Shown piece after piece: positions 7,839-16,287 of a stretch of 24,693 bases of DNA (position 1 is its first letter; each line of letters opens with the position of its first letter). The stretch covers positions 1-24,693 of the forward strand of contig JAICJM010000042.1 in NCBI GenBank assembly GCA_025928435.1. Direction: 5' to 3'. A model generated the notes under the pieces. That model was not told where the DNA came from. It did no database searches and saw only the letters and a list, made by a program, of their open reading frames with translations. The position numbers were made by a program, and so were the translations under genes. This stretch comes from Thermoleophilia bacterium (GTDB taxonomy: Bacteria > Actinomycetota > Thermoleophilia > Gaiellales > JAICJC01).

Positions 7839-7862
7839 CTTACTTGACGACCGGCTAGTAAG
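7839..7862. promoter_or_regulatory. Operator-like inverted repeat 1, overlapping exporter -35
   Basis: CTTACT (7839-7844) and AGTAAG (7857-7862) form a perfect inverted repeat with a 12-base centre. Inside it, TTGACG (7844-7849) is a 5/6 match to a -35 box, with TAACCT (7867-7872) 17 bases downstream as a weak -10 for the exporter operon. A TetR dimer here would block RNA polymerase. Confidence 0.55.
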
Positions 7863-7886
7863 TGGCTAACCTGGGGCCGAGTCCAT

Positions 7887-7905
7887 TTACTTGCCGACCG
7901 GTAAG
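7887..7905. promoter_or_regulatory. Operator-like site 2, overlapping exporter RBS
   Basis: TTACTTGCCGACCGGTAAG contains CTTGCCG-AC-CGGTAAG, arms matching at 6 of 7 positions. Its first 15 bases repeat site 1 (7840-7854) with one mismatch, 47 bp apart. It overlaps the AAGGAG ribosome-binding site (7903-7908) of the ATPase gene. Confidence 0.55.
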
Positions 7906-7913
7906 GAGATTCG

Positions 7914-8899
<986 letters not shown>

Positions 8900-8903
<4 letters not shown>

Positions 8904-9688
8904 GCCGACTGCGCGACATCGCCGTGCTCACCGGGCGCAACCTCGTCCACATCGCCCGCGAGCCGCTCCAGCTCTCCGACGTGACCATCCAGCCCGTGCT
9001 CTTCACCGGGCTTTTCGTGTACGTGTTCGGCGCGGGTGTCGTCCTGCCGCATGGCGGGAGCTACACCGACTACGCCATCGCCGGCCTGCTGGCCCTGAAC
9101 CTGACGACGTCCTCGATGGGGACGGCGGTGGGCCTCAGCACCGACCTCTCGACCGGCGTGATCGAGCGGTTCCGCACGCTGCCGATGTGGCGGCCGGCCG
9201 TGCTCGTCGGACGCTCGCTGGCCGACTTCATGACGGCCGTGCTCTGCACCGCGATCGTGGCGCTGACGGGACTCGCGATCGGCTGGCGGCCCGACGACCT
9301 GCCCTCGGCGCTGGCCGGGTTCGCCGTCTTCCTGTTCTTCAGCTACGCGATGTCCTGGGCCTGCGCGTGCCTGGGCATCCTCAGCAAGGGCCCGGAGTCG
9401 GCCCAGAGCACAGGGCTCGTGATCCTGTTCCCGCTCGCGTTCGTCTCAAACGCGCTCGTCCCCACCCAGCGCATGCCGGAGATCCTGCGCACGATCGCCG
9501 ACTGGAACCCGGTCAGCGCCGTCGCCGCGGCCGCCCGGGAGCTCTTCGGGAACCCCAACCCATCGGCATCGGTCGGCGCCTGGCCGATGCAGCACCCGGT
9601 GGCCGCGTCGCTCCTGTGGTCGGTCGCGATCCTGGCCGTGTTCGCGCCGCTCGCGAGCTCGCTCTACCGGCGCCGGACGACGGAATAG
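8900..9688 (+). CDS. DrrB-like ABC-2 exporter permease
   Basis: A 262-residue membrane protein from a GTG overlapping the ATPase stop. About six hydrophobic segments follow a cytoplasmic N-terminus (VSRLRDIAVLTGRNLVHIAREPLQLSDVTIQPVLF). The conserved ABC-2 region includes the stretch after GLSTDLSTGVIERFRTLPM, the coupling-helix motif of DrrB-type permeases, and FVSNALVPTQRMP between later helices. It pairs with the upstream ATPase to form an exporter. Its stop lies 1 bp from the stop of the convergent cupin gene, so transcription must end inside the cupin gene. Confidence 0.9.
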
Positions 9689-9689
9689 C

Positions 9690-10046
9690 TCAAAACGGTC
9701 CGCGCGGGGCGTATGCCCCTCGCGGGCTGCCGACGGAGACGAACGACATCCCGTCGGGGCCCGCCACCGGGCAGCGCGTCGACCCGGCGTCGAAGCGGAT
9801 GAACGAGCCTTCGCGCACGGCCACCTCTTCGCCGTCCACGCGCCAGTGACCGCCGCCGCGGATCACGACCGAGACCTCCTCCTGGCCGCTCCCCGACTCG
9901 TCGTGCTCGCGCCCCTCGGCGTTCGGCGGCAGGTCGAAGCGGTTGATCCCGAAGGCCTCGACCCCCAGCTCGCGGCGGACGAAGCGGACGGCGCCGCCCG
10001 GCCCGGCCGGCTCGACGTCGTCGACGTGGACGTGGGAGTACGCCAT
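9690..10046 (-). CDS. Small cupin-domain protein
   Basis: A 118-residue protein. The central region NRFDLPPNAEGREHDESGSGQEEVSVVIRG..HWRVDGEEVAVREGSFIRF (about residues 37-90) fits a single cupin barrel: a partial motif 1 (H near residue 50, then the QEE Glu pair) and a motif 2 with Gly-Ser-Phe turn. Metal binding is likely but not certain because not all cupin His residues are present. I chose the ATG at 10046 since the barrel begins directly after; an upstream start at 10118 would extend into the divergent promoter region. The function cannot be stated. It is convergent with the DrrB-like gene and divergent from the APC permease. Confidence 0.75.
   Translation of the reverse strand: MAYSHVHVDDVEPAGPGGAVRFVRRELGVEAFGINRFDLPPNAEGREHDESGSGQEEVSVVIRGGGHWRVDGEEVAVREGSFIRFDAGSTRCPVAGPDGMSFVSVGSPRGAYAPRGPF
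9692..9725 (-). terminator. Intrinsic terminator inside the cupin gene 3' end
   Basis: Arms CCGCGCGGGGC (9700-9710) and GCCCCTCGCGG (9715-9725) pair with one mismatch around a GTAT loop. Read on the minus strand, the stem is followed by GACCG and TTTT, which overlaps the cupin stop codon. On the plus strand the same stem lies 12 bp past the DrrB-like stop. It probably serves both convergent transcripts. Confidence 0.6.
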
Positions 10047-10135
10047 CGCGCCCGCAAGCCTACATTGCTCTGAGCTCGCCCGGCCGTTCGTGATGCGATA
10101 CTCCGCTCGCGAAACCACGATCCGGGAGGGGACCC

Positions 10136-11617
10136 ATGGCGCAGGTCACAGAGGGCTCGAGGGGGGAGGCGCGCGGCCTTCGGGGCGGCAGCCTCTCGTT
10201 GTGGGAGGCGGTCGGCATCTCGATCGCGCTGATGGCGCCGTCGATGGCGGCGAACATCAACCCGCAGGGCACGGTCGGCCTGGTCGGCCGGGCTGTACCG
10301 CTGGCGTTCGTCTTCGCCACCGTGGGCATCCTGCTCGTCTCGTACACGTTCGTCCGCCTGTGCCAGATCTACAACCACGCCGGCTCGGTCTTCGGCTTCG
10401 TCGGCGCCACGCTGGGGCCCCGGTTCGGCGTCCTCGCCGGGTGGTCGCTCATGGGCACCTACACGTTCTACGCCTGCGTGACGAGCGCGGCGGCCGGGAT
10501 CTTCGGCGCGACCTTCCTCGACGAGGTCGGCATCTGGAACAACCATCCCGGCTGGTCGGAGTTCATGTTCGCCTTCATCGCCCTCGCGGGAGCGTTCGCG
10601 CTCGCGAGCTTCCCCGCCCACCGGGCGGCCCGGATCCTGCTCTCGATCGAGGGCATCACCGTGCTCCTGATCATCGTCGTCGCCACCGTCGTGCTGATCA
10701 AGATCGTCGGAGGCGGCGCGCCCGGAAACCAGTCCTTCACGCTCAAGGTGTTCTCGCCCCCGTCCGGCACCGGCATCGGCGACATCTTCAAGGGCGCCGT
10801 CTTCGGATTCCTCTCCTTCGCCGGGTTCGAGGCCGCCTCGACGCTCGGCGAGGAGACGCGCGAGCCGCGGCGGGCGATCCCGCGCGCGATCCTCGGTGTC
10901 GCGATCTTCGGTGGGCTCTACTTCGTCTACGTGACGTCGGTCGAGATGATGGGCTTCGGGACGGACGCGAACGGCGTGGCCGCGTTCGGCTCGTCCGGGT
11001 CGCTGCTCGGCGACCTCGGCTCGCAGTACATGACCTCGTCGGTGGGCGACATCATCACGCTCGGCACCGCGATCAGCGCCTTCGGCTGCACGCTCGCCTG
11101 CGTGGTCGGTGCCACCCGGATCCTGTTCGCGCTCAGCCGCGACGGCCTCGGCACCTCCGCCCTGGGGAGCGTCCGCAGCCAGACCGGCGAGCCCGTCCGC
11201 GCGCTGGCCGTGATCACGATCACCTCGGCGGCGATCACGCTGATCTGCCGCATCTTCTTCACGTCCGCGGCCTTCGACGTGTTCGTGTGGTCGGGCGTGA
11301 TCGGCACGCTGATCCTGCTGGTCGCCTATGTCCTGGCGACGCTCGGCGCCATGCGGATGCTGTGGTTCCGCGGCCGCGCGCGCGTTCCGCAGTGGCAGAT
11401 GATCATCCCGATCGCGGCGCTCGTCGTGCTGCTCGCGACGCTGTACTACAACGTCGATCCGGATGCCGCGAAGGCCACCCGCTGGAACTACTACACGGCC
11501 GGGATCTGGGTGATCGCCGGGGCGATCCTCGTGCTCGTGCTGCCCGGCCTCGCCTCCCGCGTCGGCGCCGGCCTGTCACGGCACGAGGGGCTCACGGACA
11601 CCAGCAGCGGAGACTGA
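10136..11617 (+). CDS. APC-superfamily amino acid/amine permease
   Basis: A 493-residue transporter with about 12 hydrophobic segments, the standard length for the amino acid-polyamine-organocation superfamily. TM1 (LSLWEAVGISIALMAPSMAANINP) has the broken, Gly/Ser-rich character of APC substrate sites, and GFLSFAGFEAASTLGEETREPRRAIPRAI is the classic TM6 to loop 6-7 APC signature. GGGAGGGGA provides a strong ribosome site just before the ATG. The next gene, a glutamine synthetase-family enzyme, starts 2 bp after the stop, so the two form an operon: uptake of an amine or amino acid followed by gamma-glutamylation is the simplest reading, as in polyamine (puuP/puuA-like) catabolism. The substrate is not determined. 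Confidence 0.9.
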   Translation: MAQVTEGSRGEARGLRGGSLSLWEAVGISIALMAPSMAANINPQGTVGLVGRAVPLAFVFATVGILLVSYTFVRLCQIYNHAGSVFGFVGATLGPRFGVLAGWSLMGTYTFYACVTSAAAGIFGATFLDEVGIWNNHPGWSEFMFAFIALAGAFALASFPAHRAARILLSIEGITVLLIIVVATVVLIKIVGGGAPGNQSFTLKVFSPPSGTGIGDIFKGAVFGFLSFAGFEAASTLGEETREPRRAIPRAILGVAIFGGLYFVYVTSVEMMGFGTDANGVAAFGSSGSLLGDLGSQYMTSSVGDIITLGTAISAFGCTLACVVGATRILFALSRDGLGTSALGSVRSQTGEPVRALAVITITSAAITLICRIFFTSAAFDVFVWSGVIGTLILLVAYVLATLGAMRMLWFRGRARVPQWQMIIPIAALVVLLATLYYNVDPDAAKATRWNYYTAGIWVIAGAILVLVLPGLASRVGAGLSRHEGLTDTSSGD

Positions 11618-11619
11618 GC

Positions 11620-12942
11620 GTGGCCGATCTCGAGGGCGTGCACGGCCTGACGATCGTCTTCTGCGACAACAACGGGATCCCGCGCTCGCGCACCGTCCCG
11701 GCCTCCCGGCTCGAGGACGCGTGCGAGCGCGGGGTGGGGATCACCACGCTGTTCCCGGTGTTCCTCTCGAACGACATGATCACGTTCGCACACGGGCCGC
11801 TCTCGAACGCGTCCGGCGATGTGCGCCTGCTGGCGACGCCCGAGCGGGTCGTGCCGCTGGCCGGCCAGCCGGGGTTCGCGTGGACGCCCGGGCGGCAGTT
11901 CCTGGTCGACGGCGAGCGGTCGCCCTACTGCGCGCGCGGCGTCCTCGAGCGGATGGTGGAGCGGGCGGCGGCGGCCGGCCTGGAGGTGCGGGCCGGGTAC
12001 GAGCTCGAGTGGTTCGTGGGCCGGGCCGGCGAGGAGCTCGCGCCGGGCCATTCGGGGCCGGTGTACTCGCCCCACGCGATGCTCGCGGTCGACGAGTTCG
12101 CCGCACAGCTGCTGGCCGACCTGGCGGCGAACGGCGTCTCCATCGGTCAGCTGCATGCCGAGTACGGCCTCGCCCAGATGGAGGTCTCGATCGGCGTGGC
12201 CGATCCGGTCGCCGCGGCCGACCTGCAGATGCTCACGCGGCAGACGATCCACGCCGCCGCCCGCCGCCACGGCCTGCGGGCCTCGTTCGCGCCGCTGGTC
12301 GACCTCGCCGCTGCCGGGAACGGCTGGCACATCCACAGCTCGGCCTCGCGCGACGGCCGCAACCTGCTCGCGGGCGGCGACGGGCAGTCGGGGATGACCG
12401 CCGAGGGCGAGGCCTGGGTCGCGGGCCTCCTGCGCGAGCTGTCGGCGCTCGCCGGCGTGGGGGCCCCGAGCATGCCGTCGCTCCTGCGCAGGCGGCCGGG
12501 GTACTTCGCGAGCGCCTTCGCGTTCTGGGGCGTGCAGAACCGGGAGGCGGCGCTGCGGCTCGTCCCGGCGAGCCGGCTCGTCCCCGACGCGGCCGCGAAC
12601 GTCGAGCTGAAGGCATCGGACGCGTCCGGCAACCCGTACCTCGCGCTGGCGGCGGTCATCGGCGCCGGCCTGGCCGGGATCGAGGACGGGCTGACGCTGC
12701 CCGAGCCGATCCAGGACGAGCCCGGCTCGTGGCCCGAGGAGGAGCGCGAGCGGCGCGGCATCCACCGGCTGCCCGAGACCGCCGAGGATGCGATCGCGGC
12801 CGTCAAGCTGTCGGCGCCCGTGCGCGAGGCGCTCGGCGACGACCTCGTCGGCGCATGGACCGCCGTGCGCCGCGGCGACGCCGATGCCGCGCGGGACATG
12901 TCGCCCGAGGACATCGTCGCCTCCCACCGCTACCGCTACTGA
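11620..12942 (+). CDS. Glutamine synthetase-family gamma-glutamyl ligase
   Basis: A 440-residue protein from a GTG with GGAG 7 bases upstream (inside the permease end). Glutamine synthetase motifs are present in order: YELEWF (metal-binding Glu strand), HAEYGLAQMEVSIG (second Glu pair), NGWHIHSS (NGxHxHxS), AFWGVQNREAALRLVP (phosphate/glutamate Arg loop) and VELKASDASGNPYLALAAVIGAGLAG (C-terminal signature). The beta-grasp region is short and no adenylylation Tyr motif of GlnA is seen. This fits the non-housekeeping GS family (PuuA/GlnT-like gamma-glutamylpolyamine or gamma-glutamyl-amide synthetases) that joins glutamate to an amine using ATP. The coupled APC permease supports a catabolic role. 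The gene end overlaps the convergent LigD polymerase gene by 7 bp. Confidence 0.86.
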   Translation: MADLEGVHGLTIVFCDNNGIPRSRTVPASRLEDACERGVGITTLFPVFLSNDMITFAHGPLSNASGDVRLLATPERVVPLAGQPGFAWTPGRQFLVDGERSPYCARGVLERMVERAAAAGLEVRAGYELEWFVGRAGEELAPGHSGPVYSPHAMLAVDEFAAQLLADLAANGVSIGQLHAEYGLAQMEVSIGVADPVAAADLQMLTRQTIHAAARRHGLRASFAPLVDLAAAGNGWHIHSSASRDGRNLLAGGDGQSGMTAEGEAWVAGLLRELSALAGVGAPSMPSLLRRRPGYFASAFAFWGVQNREAALRLVPASRLVPDAAANVELKASDASGNPYLALAAVIGAGLAGIEDGLTLPEPIQDEPGSWPEEERERRGIHRLPETAEDAIAAVKLSAPVREALGDDLVGAWTAVRRGDADAARDMSPEDIVASHRYRY

Positions 12943-13793
12943 CCCGACTGCCGGGGCAGCGGCGCGGCCGCCCGGGCCATGTCCTCCCACGGGTCGGCGC
13001 GGCGGGCCAGGCGGCGGAAGAGGTTGCGCACCGTGAACCGCTGCGGGTCGACGCGGCCGAGCTCGTCCCATTCGAGCGGGCAGGCGACGGGCGCGCCGTC
13101 GATGGCGCGCACCGCATACGGCGCCACGGCCGTCTGCGCGTAGCCGTTGCGGGCCGTGTCGAGGTAGAGCCGCCCGTGCCGGGCCGCGATCCGCTGCTCG
13201 ACGGTGAAGCGGTCGGAGGCGCGGTCGGCGAGCTCGGTCGCGACCTCGCGGGCGAACGCGCGCACCTCCGCGAAGCTCCGCGAGCGGTCGAGCGGGGCGA
13301 CGACGTGGTAGCCGCGGGAGCCGGTCGTCCTCAGGAAGGTCGTGAGCTTCGCCTCCTCGAGCAGCGACCGCAGCCGCCGGGCCGCGTCGCGGGCGGGGCC
13401 GAGGTCGCCGCCCGGCGGGTCGAGGTCGAAGATCAGCTGGTCGGGGCAGTCCAGCCGATCGGCGCGCGCGAGCCAGACGTGCGGCGTGATGCATGCCTGG
13501 CCGGCCAGGTAGACGAGCGTGTCCGCGCTTTCGATCGTCGCGTGCGTCACCGTCCCGCCGCGCTTGCGGGGCACCTCGACCCGGTCGACGAACTCCGGGA
13601 AGTAGTCCGGCACCTGCTTCTGCTGGACCTCGGGGCCGGCGATGCCGTCGGGGAAGCGCTGCATGTGCAGCGGACGGCCGCGCACGTGCGGGAGCATCAC
13701 CTCGGCCACGCGCTCGTAGTAGGAGGCGAGGTCGGCCTTGGTGAGCCCGTCCGGGAAGAGCGCCTTGCCCGGGTTGCTGATCGTCACGGTCAT
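12936..13793 (-). CDS. ligD-pol: Stand-alone LigD polymerase-domain protein
   Basis: A 285-residue archaeo-eukaryotic-primase-like polymerase of the LigD family. It starts MTVTISNPGKALFPDGLTKADLASYYERVA, the usual N-terminus. HATIESADTLVYLAGQACITPHVWLAR precedes the catalytic LIFDLDPP, with metal Asp residues D123 and D125. TGSRGYHVVAPLD is the nucleotide-binding motif, and TAVAPYAVRAIDGAPVACPLEWDEL is the C-terminal signature. Such enzymes add ribo- or deoxynucleotides during non-homologous end joining. In mycobacterial LigD this domain is fused to the phosphoesterase and ligase; here it is a separate gene whose ATG overlaps the ligase stop (ATGA). It is the last gene of the operon. Confidence 0.92.
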   Translation of the reverse strand: MTVTISNPGKALFPDGLTKADLASYYERVAEVMLPHVRGRPLHMQRFPDGIAGPEVQQKQVPDYFPEFVDRVEVPRKRGGTVTHATIESADTLVYLAGQACITPHVWLARADRLDCPDQLIFDLDPPGGDLGPARDAARRLRSLLEEAKLTTFLRTTGSRGYHVVAPLDRSRSFAEVRAFAREVATELADRASDRFTVEQRIAARHGRLYLDTARNGYAQTAVAPYAVRAIDGAPVACPLEWDELGRVDPQRFTVRNLFRRLARRADPWEDMARAAAPLPRQSGQ

Positions 13794-14731
13794 CCGGCCG
13801 GCCGCTCCAGCCTCACGTCGGCCGCGGGCTTGTCGGGCCGCAGGCCCACGTACCGGGGGTGGCGCAGCTTGCCGTCGCGGGTCACCTCGGTGTAGGCGAT
13901 CTGGGCCACGAGGCGCGGCTCGACCCAGTGCACGCCGCGGCGGGGCAGGTCGTCGCCTGTGAACGGCGGATCCGGCCGCTCGAGCCGGGTGAGCTTCCCA
14001 CCCAGGTCGCGCAGCACCTCCCGGCTGTAGCCCGAGCCGACCTTGCCGGCGAAGCGCAGCGCGCCGCGCTCGTGGTAGCCCACCAGCAGCGCCCCGAACT
14101 CGGTCCGGGAGCCGGCCGGGTCGGTGTAGCCGCCGATCACGAGCTCCTGCTCGGTCACGCACTTGAACTTGAGCCAGTCCCGCGAGCGGCCGGCTCTGTA
14201 CGGGGCGTCGGCCCGCTTCGCGATCACGCCCTCCCAGCCGCGGCGGCAGGCGTCGCGGTATGCCTCCTCGCCGGCGGCGTTGCGATGGGTCACGATGCGG
14301 AGCGGATCGCCGAACCGGATCGCCTCCCGCAGGCGCGCCTTGCGGGCGCGAAGCGGCGCCTCGCGGACGTCCCCGCCGTCCAGTCGCAGCACGTCGAACA
14401 CGTAGTAGAAGACGCGCACACCGCTGCGCCGGGCGCGCTCGGGGTCGTGGATCCCGATCCGCTGCTGCAGGCGCCCGAAGCTCGCGCGCGAGCCCTCGAA
14501 CGCAACCACCTCGCCGTCGATCAAAAAGTCGCTGCAGCGCTGGTCGAGCAGCGCGTCGGCGAGCTCGGGGTAGGTGCCGTTCAGGCGTTCGCGCGTGCGA
14601 GAGCGCAGGTCGATCACGCCGCCGCGGCGCTCGGCCAGGCACCGCTCGCCGTCCAGCTTCCGCTCGAAGATCCAGCCCGGGTCGGAGAAGCGCTCGTCCG
14701 TGAGCACCGCGAGCATCGGCTCGGCGTTCAT
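13790..14731 (-). CDS. ligD-lig: Stand-alone LigD-type ATP-dependent DNA ligase
   Basis: A 313-residue ATP-dependent DNA ligase of LigC/LigD size. Motif I is ERKLDGER with nucleophile K25, which forms the lysyl-AMP. The later motifs are DFLIDGEVVAFEG (motif III region), GWEGVIAKRADAPY (motif IV) and WLKFKCV (motif V). The C-terminal OB-fold includes VIGGYTDPAGSRTEFGALLVGYHERGALRFAGKVGSGY. It seals nicks or ends in double-strand break repair. Start and stop each overlap the neighbouring gene by 4 bases (ATGA), so translation is coupled with the phosphoesterase upstream and the polymerase downstream. The catalytic residues seen are intact. Confidence 0.93.
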   Translation of the reverse strand: MNAEPMLAVLTDERFSDPGWIFERKLDGERCLAERRGGVIDLRSRTRERLNGTYPELADALLDQRCSDFLIDGEVVAFEGSRASFGRLQQRIGIHDPERARRSGVRVFYYVFDVLRLDGGDVREAPLRARKARLREAIRFGDPLRIVTHRNAAGEEAYRDACRRGWEGVIAKRADAPYRAGRSRDWLKFKCVTEQELVIGGYTDPAGSRTEFGALLVGYHERGALRFAGKVGSGYSREVLRDLGGKLTRLERPDPPFTGDDLPRRGVHWVEPRLVAQIAYTEVTRDGKLRHPRYVGLRPDKPAADVRLERPAG

Positions 14732-15169
14732 CGCCGCTGCGCGAGCTGCTCGATCGTCTTCCCCGACCGCACCGACTCCGGCTGCGTGCTCACCGGGTTG
14801 CGGCGGCCGTCGGCGCCCTCGTCACCGAGCACGCGGTACGTGCCCGCGTCCCAGACGATCACCTCGCCCGCCGTACTGTCCCTCCGGGATCACGCCCTCG
14901 AAGTCGCCGTAGGCCGGCGGGTGATCCTCCGTCGGCATCGCGAGCCGCTTCTCCCGCGGGTCGAGCGACGGGCCCTTCGGCACCGCCCACGACCTGAGCA
15001 CCCCGCCGGCCTCGAGCCGGAAGTCGTAGTGCAGGCTCGACGCGGCCTGCTTCTGGATCACGAACCGCGGCTCGCCGCGGTCGGGCGTCCGGCGCCCGCG
15101 GCCGTGCGGCTCCGGCGTCTTCGAGAAGTCGCGCGTGTCCCGGAAGCGGCGCAGGCGGTCGGCGCTCAT
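14728..15169 (-). pseudogene. ligD-pe: LigD 3'-phosphoesterase-domain gene, frameshifted
   Basis: From the ATG at 15169 the reading [21 protein letters not shown], then [50 protein letters not shown] matches LigD phosphoesterase domains, which trim 3' ribonucleotides and phosphates at breaks. After about residue 100 (near 14870) the frame breaks: [44 protein letters not shown] continues in another frame and ends at a TGA that overlaps the ligase ATG. Either two bases were lost or one gained around GGCGGGCGAGG. In addition, the first active-site His of the family (H42 in Pseudomonas LigD, in QKH) is Gln here (Q41), while H47, D49, R51 and H83 remain. The gene start overlaps the upstream dehydrogenase stop (ATGA). 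A sequencing error is possible for the frameshift but not for the substitution. Confidence 0.8.
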
Positions 15170-16041
15170 CGCACCGCCCGGGGCGCGCTCGTCAGGAAGG
15201 TCGCGCTCATGTCCTCGTCGCCGTGCTCGGACACCCCCTCGTCGAGGCGGCGCCGGATCGCGGCGAGGGCCGGGAGATCGAGGTCGCGGCGCGCGGCGGC
15301 GTCCTCCACGAGCCCGGCGTCCTTGGCCGCGAGCCGCAGCGAGAACGACGGGTCGAACTCGCGTTTCGCGATCGCCGCGCCCTTCATCCGCAGGTAGGGG
15401 AGGTCGAGCGCACCGCCGGCGAGCGCGTCGAACATGAGCGCCGGGTCGACGCCCATCCCCTCGGCCAGCGCGAGCGTCTCGGCGCCGCCCTCGACGACGG
15501 CGACAATCCAGCTGTTCACGACCACCTTGAGGCGCGTGCCCGCGCCGGCCTCGCCGACCCACATCGTGCGTTCCGCAATCGCGTCGAAGATCGGCCGCAG
15601 CCGGTCGCGCAGACCCTCCGGGCCGGACCCGAGCACCACCAACTGGCCCTGCTCGGCGGGCGCCTTGGTGCCGAGGACGGGCGCGTCCACGAGTTCGACG
15701 CCGTGTCCGCTCGCGAGATCGGCGCAGGCCTCGATCCCGGCCTCGCCGATCGTGCTCGTCTGGAGCCATACGGCCCCGTCGCGCATCGCGTCGATCGCTC
15801 CGCCCATGACGTCCAGCACGGCGTCCGCGTCCGCGAGCATCGTCATGACGACGTCCGCGCCCTCGACCGCCGTCCGCGGATCGCCGGCGATGTGCACGCC
15901 CTCGTCCGCCAGCGGCCGCGCCTTCTCGGGCGAGCGGTTCCAGGCCCGCACCTCGAGACCGGCCCGGGCGATGTTGCGCGCCATCGGCCGGCCCATCGTC
16001 CCGCCGGCGCCCAGGACGGCGACCGTCATCTGCTTCGGCAT
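15166..16041 (-). CDS. Beta-hydroxyacid dehydrogenase-family NAD(P) oxidoreductase
   Basis: A 291-residue enzyme of the 3-hydroxyisobutyrate/6-phosphogluconate dehydrogenase-like family. The Rossmann motif [22 protein letters not shown] (residues 7-28) is followed by [27 protein letters not shown] is the substrate-binding motif (D.PV.G...A..G.L), and [13 protein letters not shown] carries the catalytic Lys with the conserved Asn. The length is normal. The ATG at 16041 has GGAGG 7 bases upstream, better than the internal ATG at 16029. Relatives oxidise or reduce small beta-hydroxyacids or semialdehydes (for example glyoxylate/succinic semialdehyde reductases); the substrate is not assignable. 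It heads the operon containing the LigD genes, with no obvious functional link to DNA repair. Confidence 0.88.
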   Translation of the reverse strand: MPKQMTVAVLGAGGTMGRPMARNIARAGLEVRAWNRSPEKARPLADEGVHIAGDPRTAVEGADVVMTMLADADAVLDVMGGAIDAMRDGAVWLQTSTIGEAGIEACADLASGHGVELVDAPVLGTKAPAEQGQLVVLGSGPEGLRDRLRPIFDAIAERTMWVGEAGAGTRLKVVVNSWIVAVVEGGAETLALAEGMGVDPALMFDALAGGALDLPYLRMKGAAIAKREFDPSFSLRLAAKDAGLVEDAAARRDLDLPALAAIRRRLDEGVSEHGDEDMSATFLTSAPRAVR

Positions 16042-16146
16042 CGGAATCCTCCGTCGAGTCGTCTTCGCAACGAGCGTTCCCGATCCCGTTCGGGGGTAAC
16101 CCCGCGGCGTGTTTGATGGGCGGCAGGCCCGGGGCAGGAACCGGGT

Positions 16147-16287
16147 ATGGTCGAACGACCGCTACCCGATCGGCCGAGCCCCGACATCCCGCAGCCCGAG
16201 CCGCCGACGCCGCGGCCGGAGCAGCCGGTCGAGCCGCCTCCGGCGCCGCCGCACGAGCCGCCGCCGGATCCGTCCCGGACGGTCTAG
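16147..16287 (+). CDS. Small proline-rich peptide (46 aa)
   Basis: An ATG at 16147 with AGGA (CAGGAACC) 8-11 bases upstream opens a 46-residue ORF. Almost half its residues are proline, with Glu/Asp and Arg: [20 protein letters not shown] and so on, mainly in Pro-Glu-Pro-Pro blocks. There is no signal peptide and no membrane segment. It ends at TAG 16285-16287, which overlaps the stop codon of the convergent cyclase gene on CTAG. Short proline-rich ORFs of this look occur in many bacteria, but I know no function. Low-complexity composition could also arise by chance in GC-rich DNA, so confidence is moderate. Confidence 0.5.
   Translation: MVERPLPDRPSPDIPQPEPPTPRPEQPVEPPPAPPHEPPPDPSRTV

Noticed and set aside
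11491..13494. Minus-strand open frame of about 670 codons across the glutamine synthetase gene
   Set aside because: No recognisable domain; the opposite strand encodes a full glutamine synthetase-family enzyme.
14860..14885. Programmed ribosomal frameshift in the LigD phosphoesterase gene
   Set aside because: No slippery heptamer or downstream stimulatory structure is visible, and the active-site His is already lost. Decay or a sequence error is simpler.
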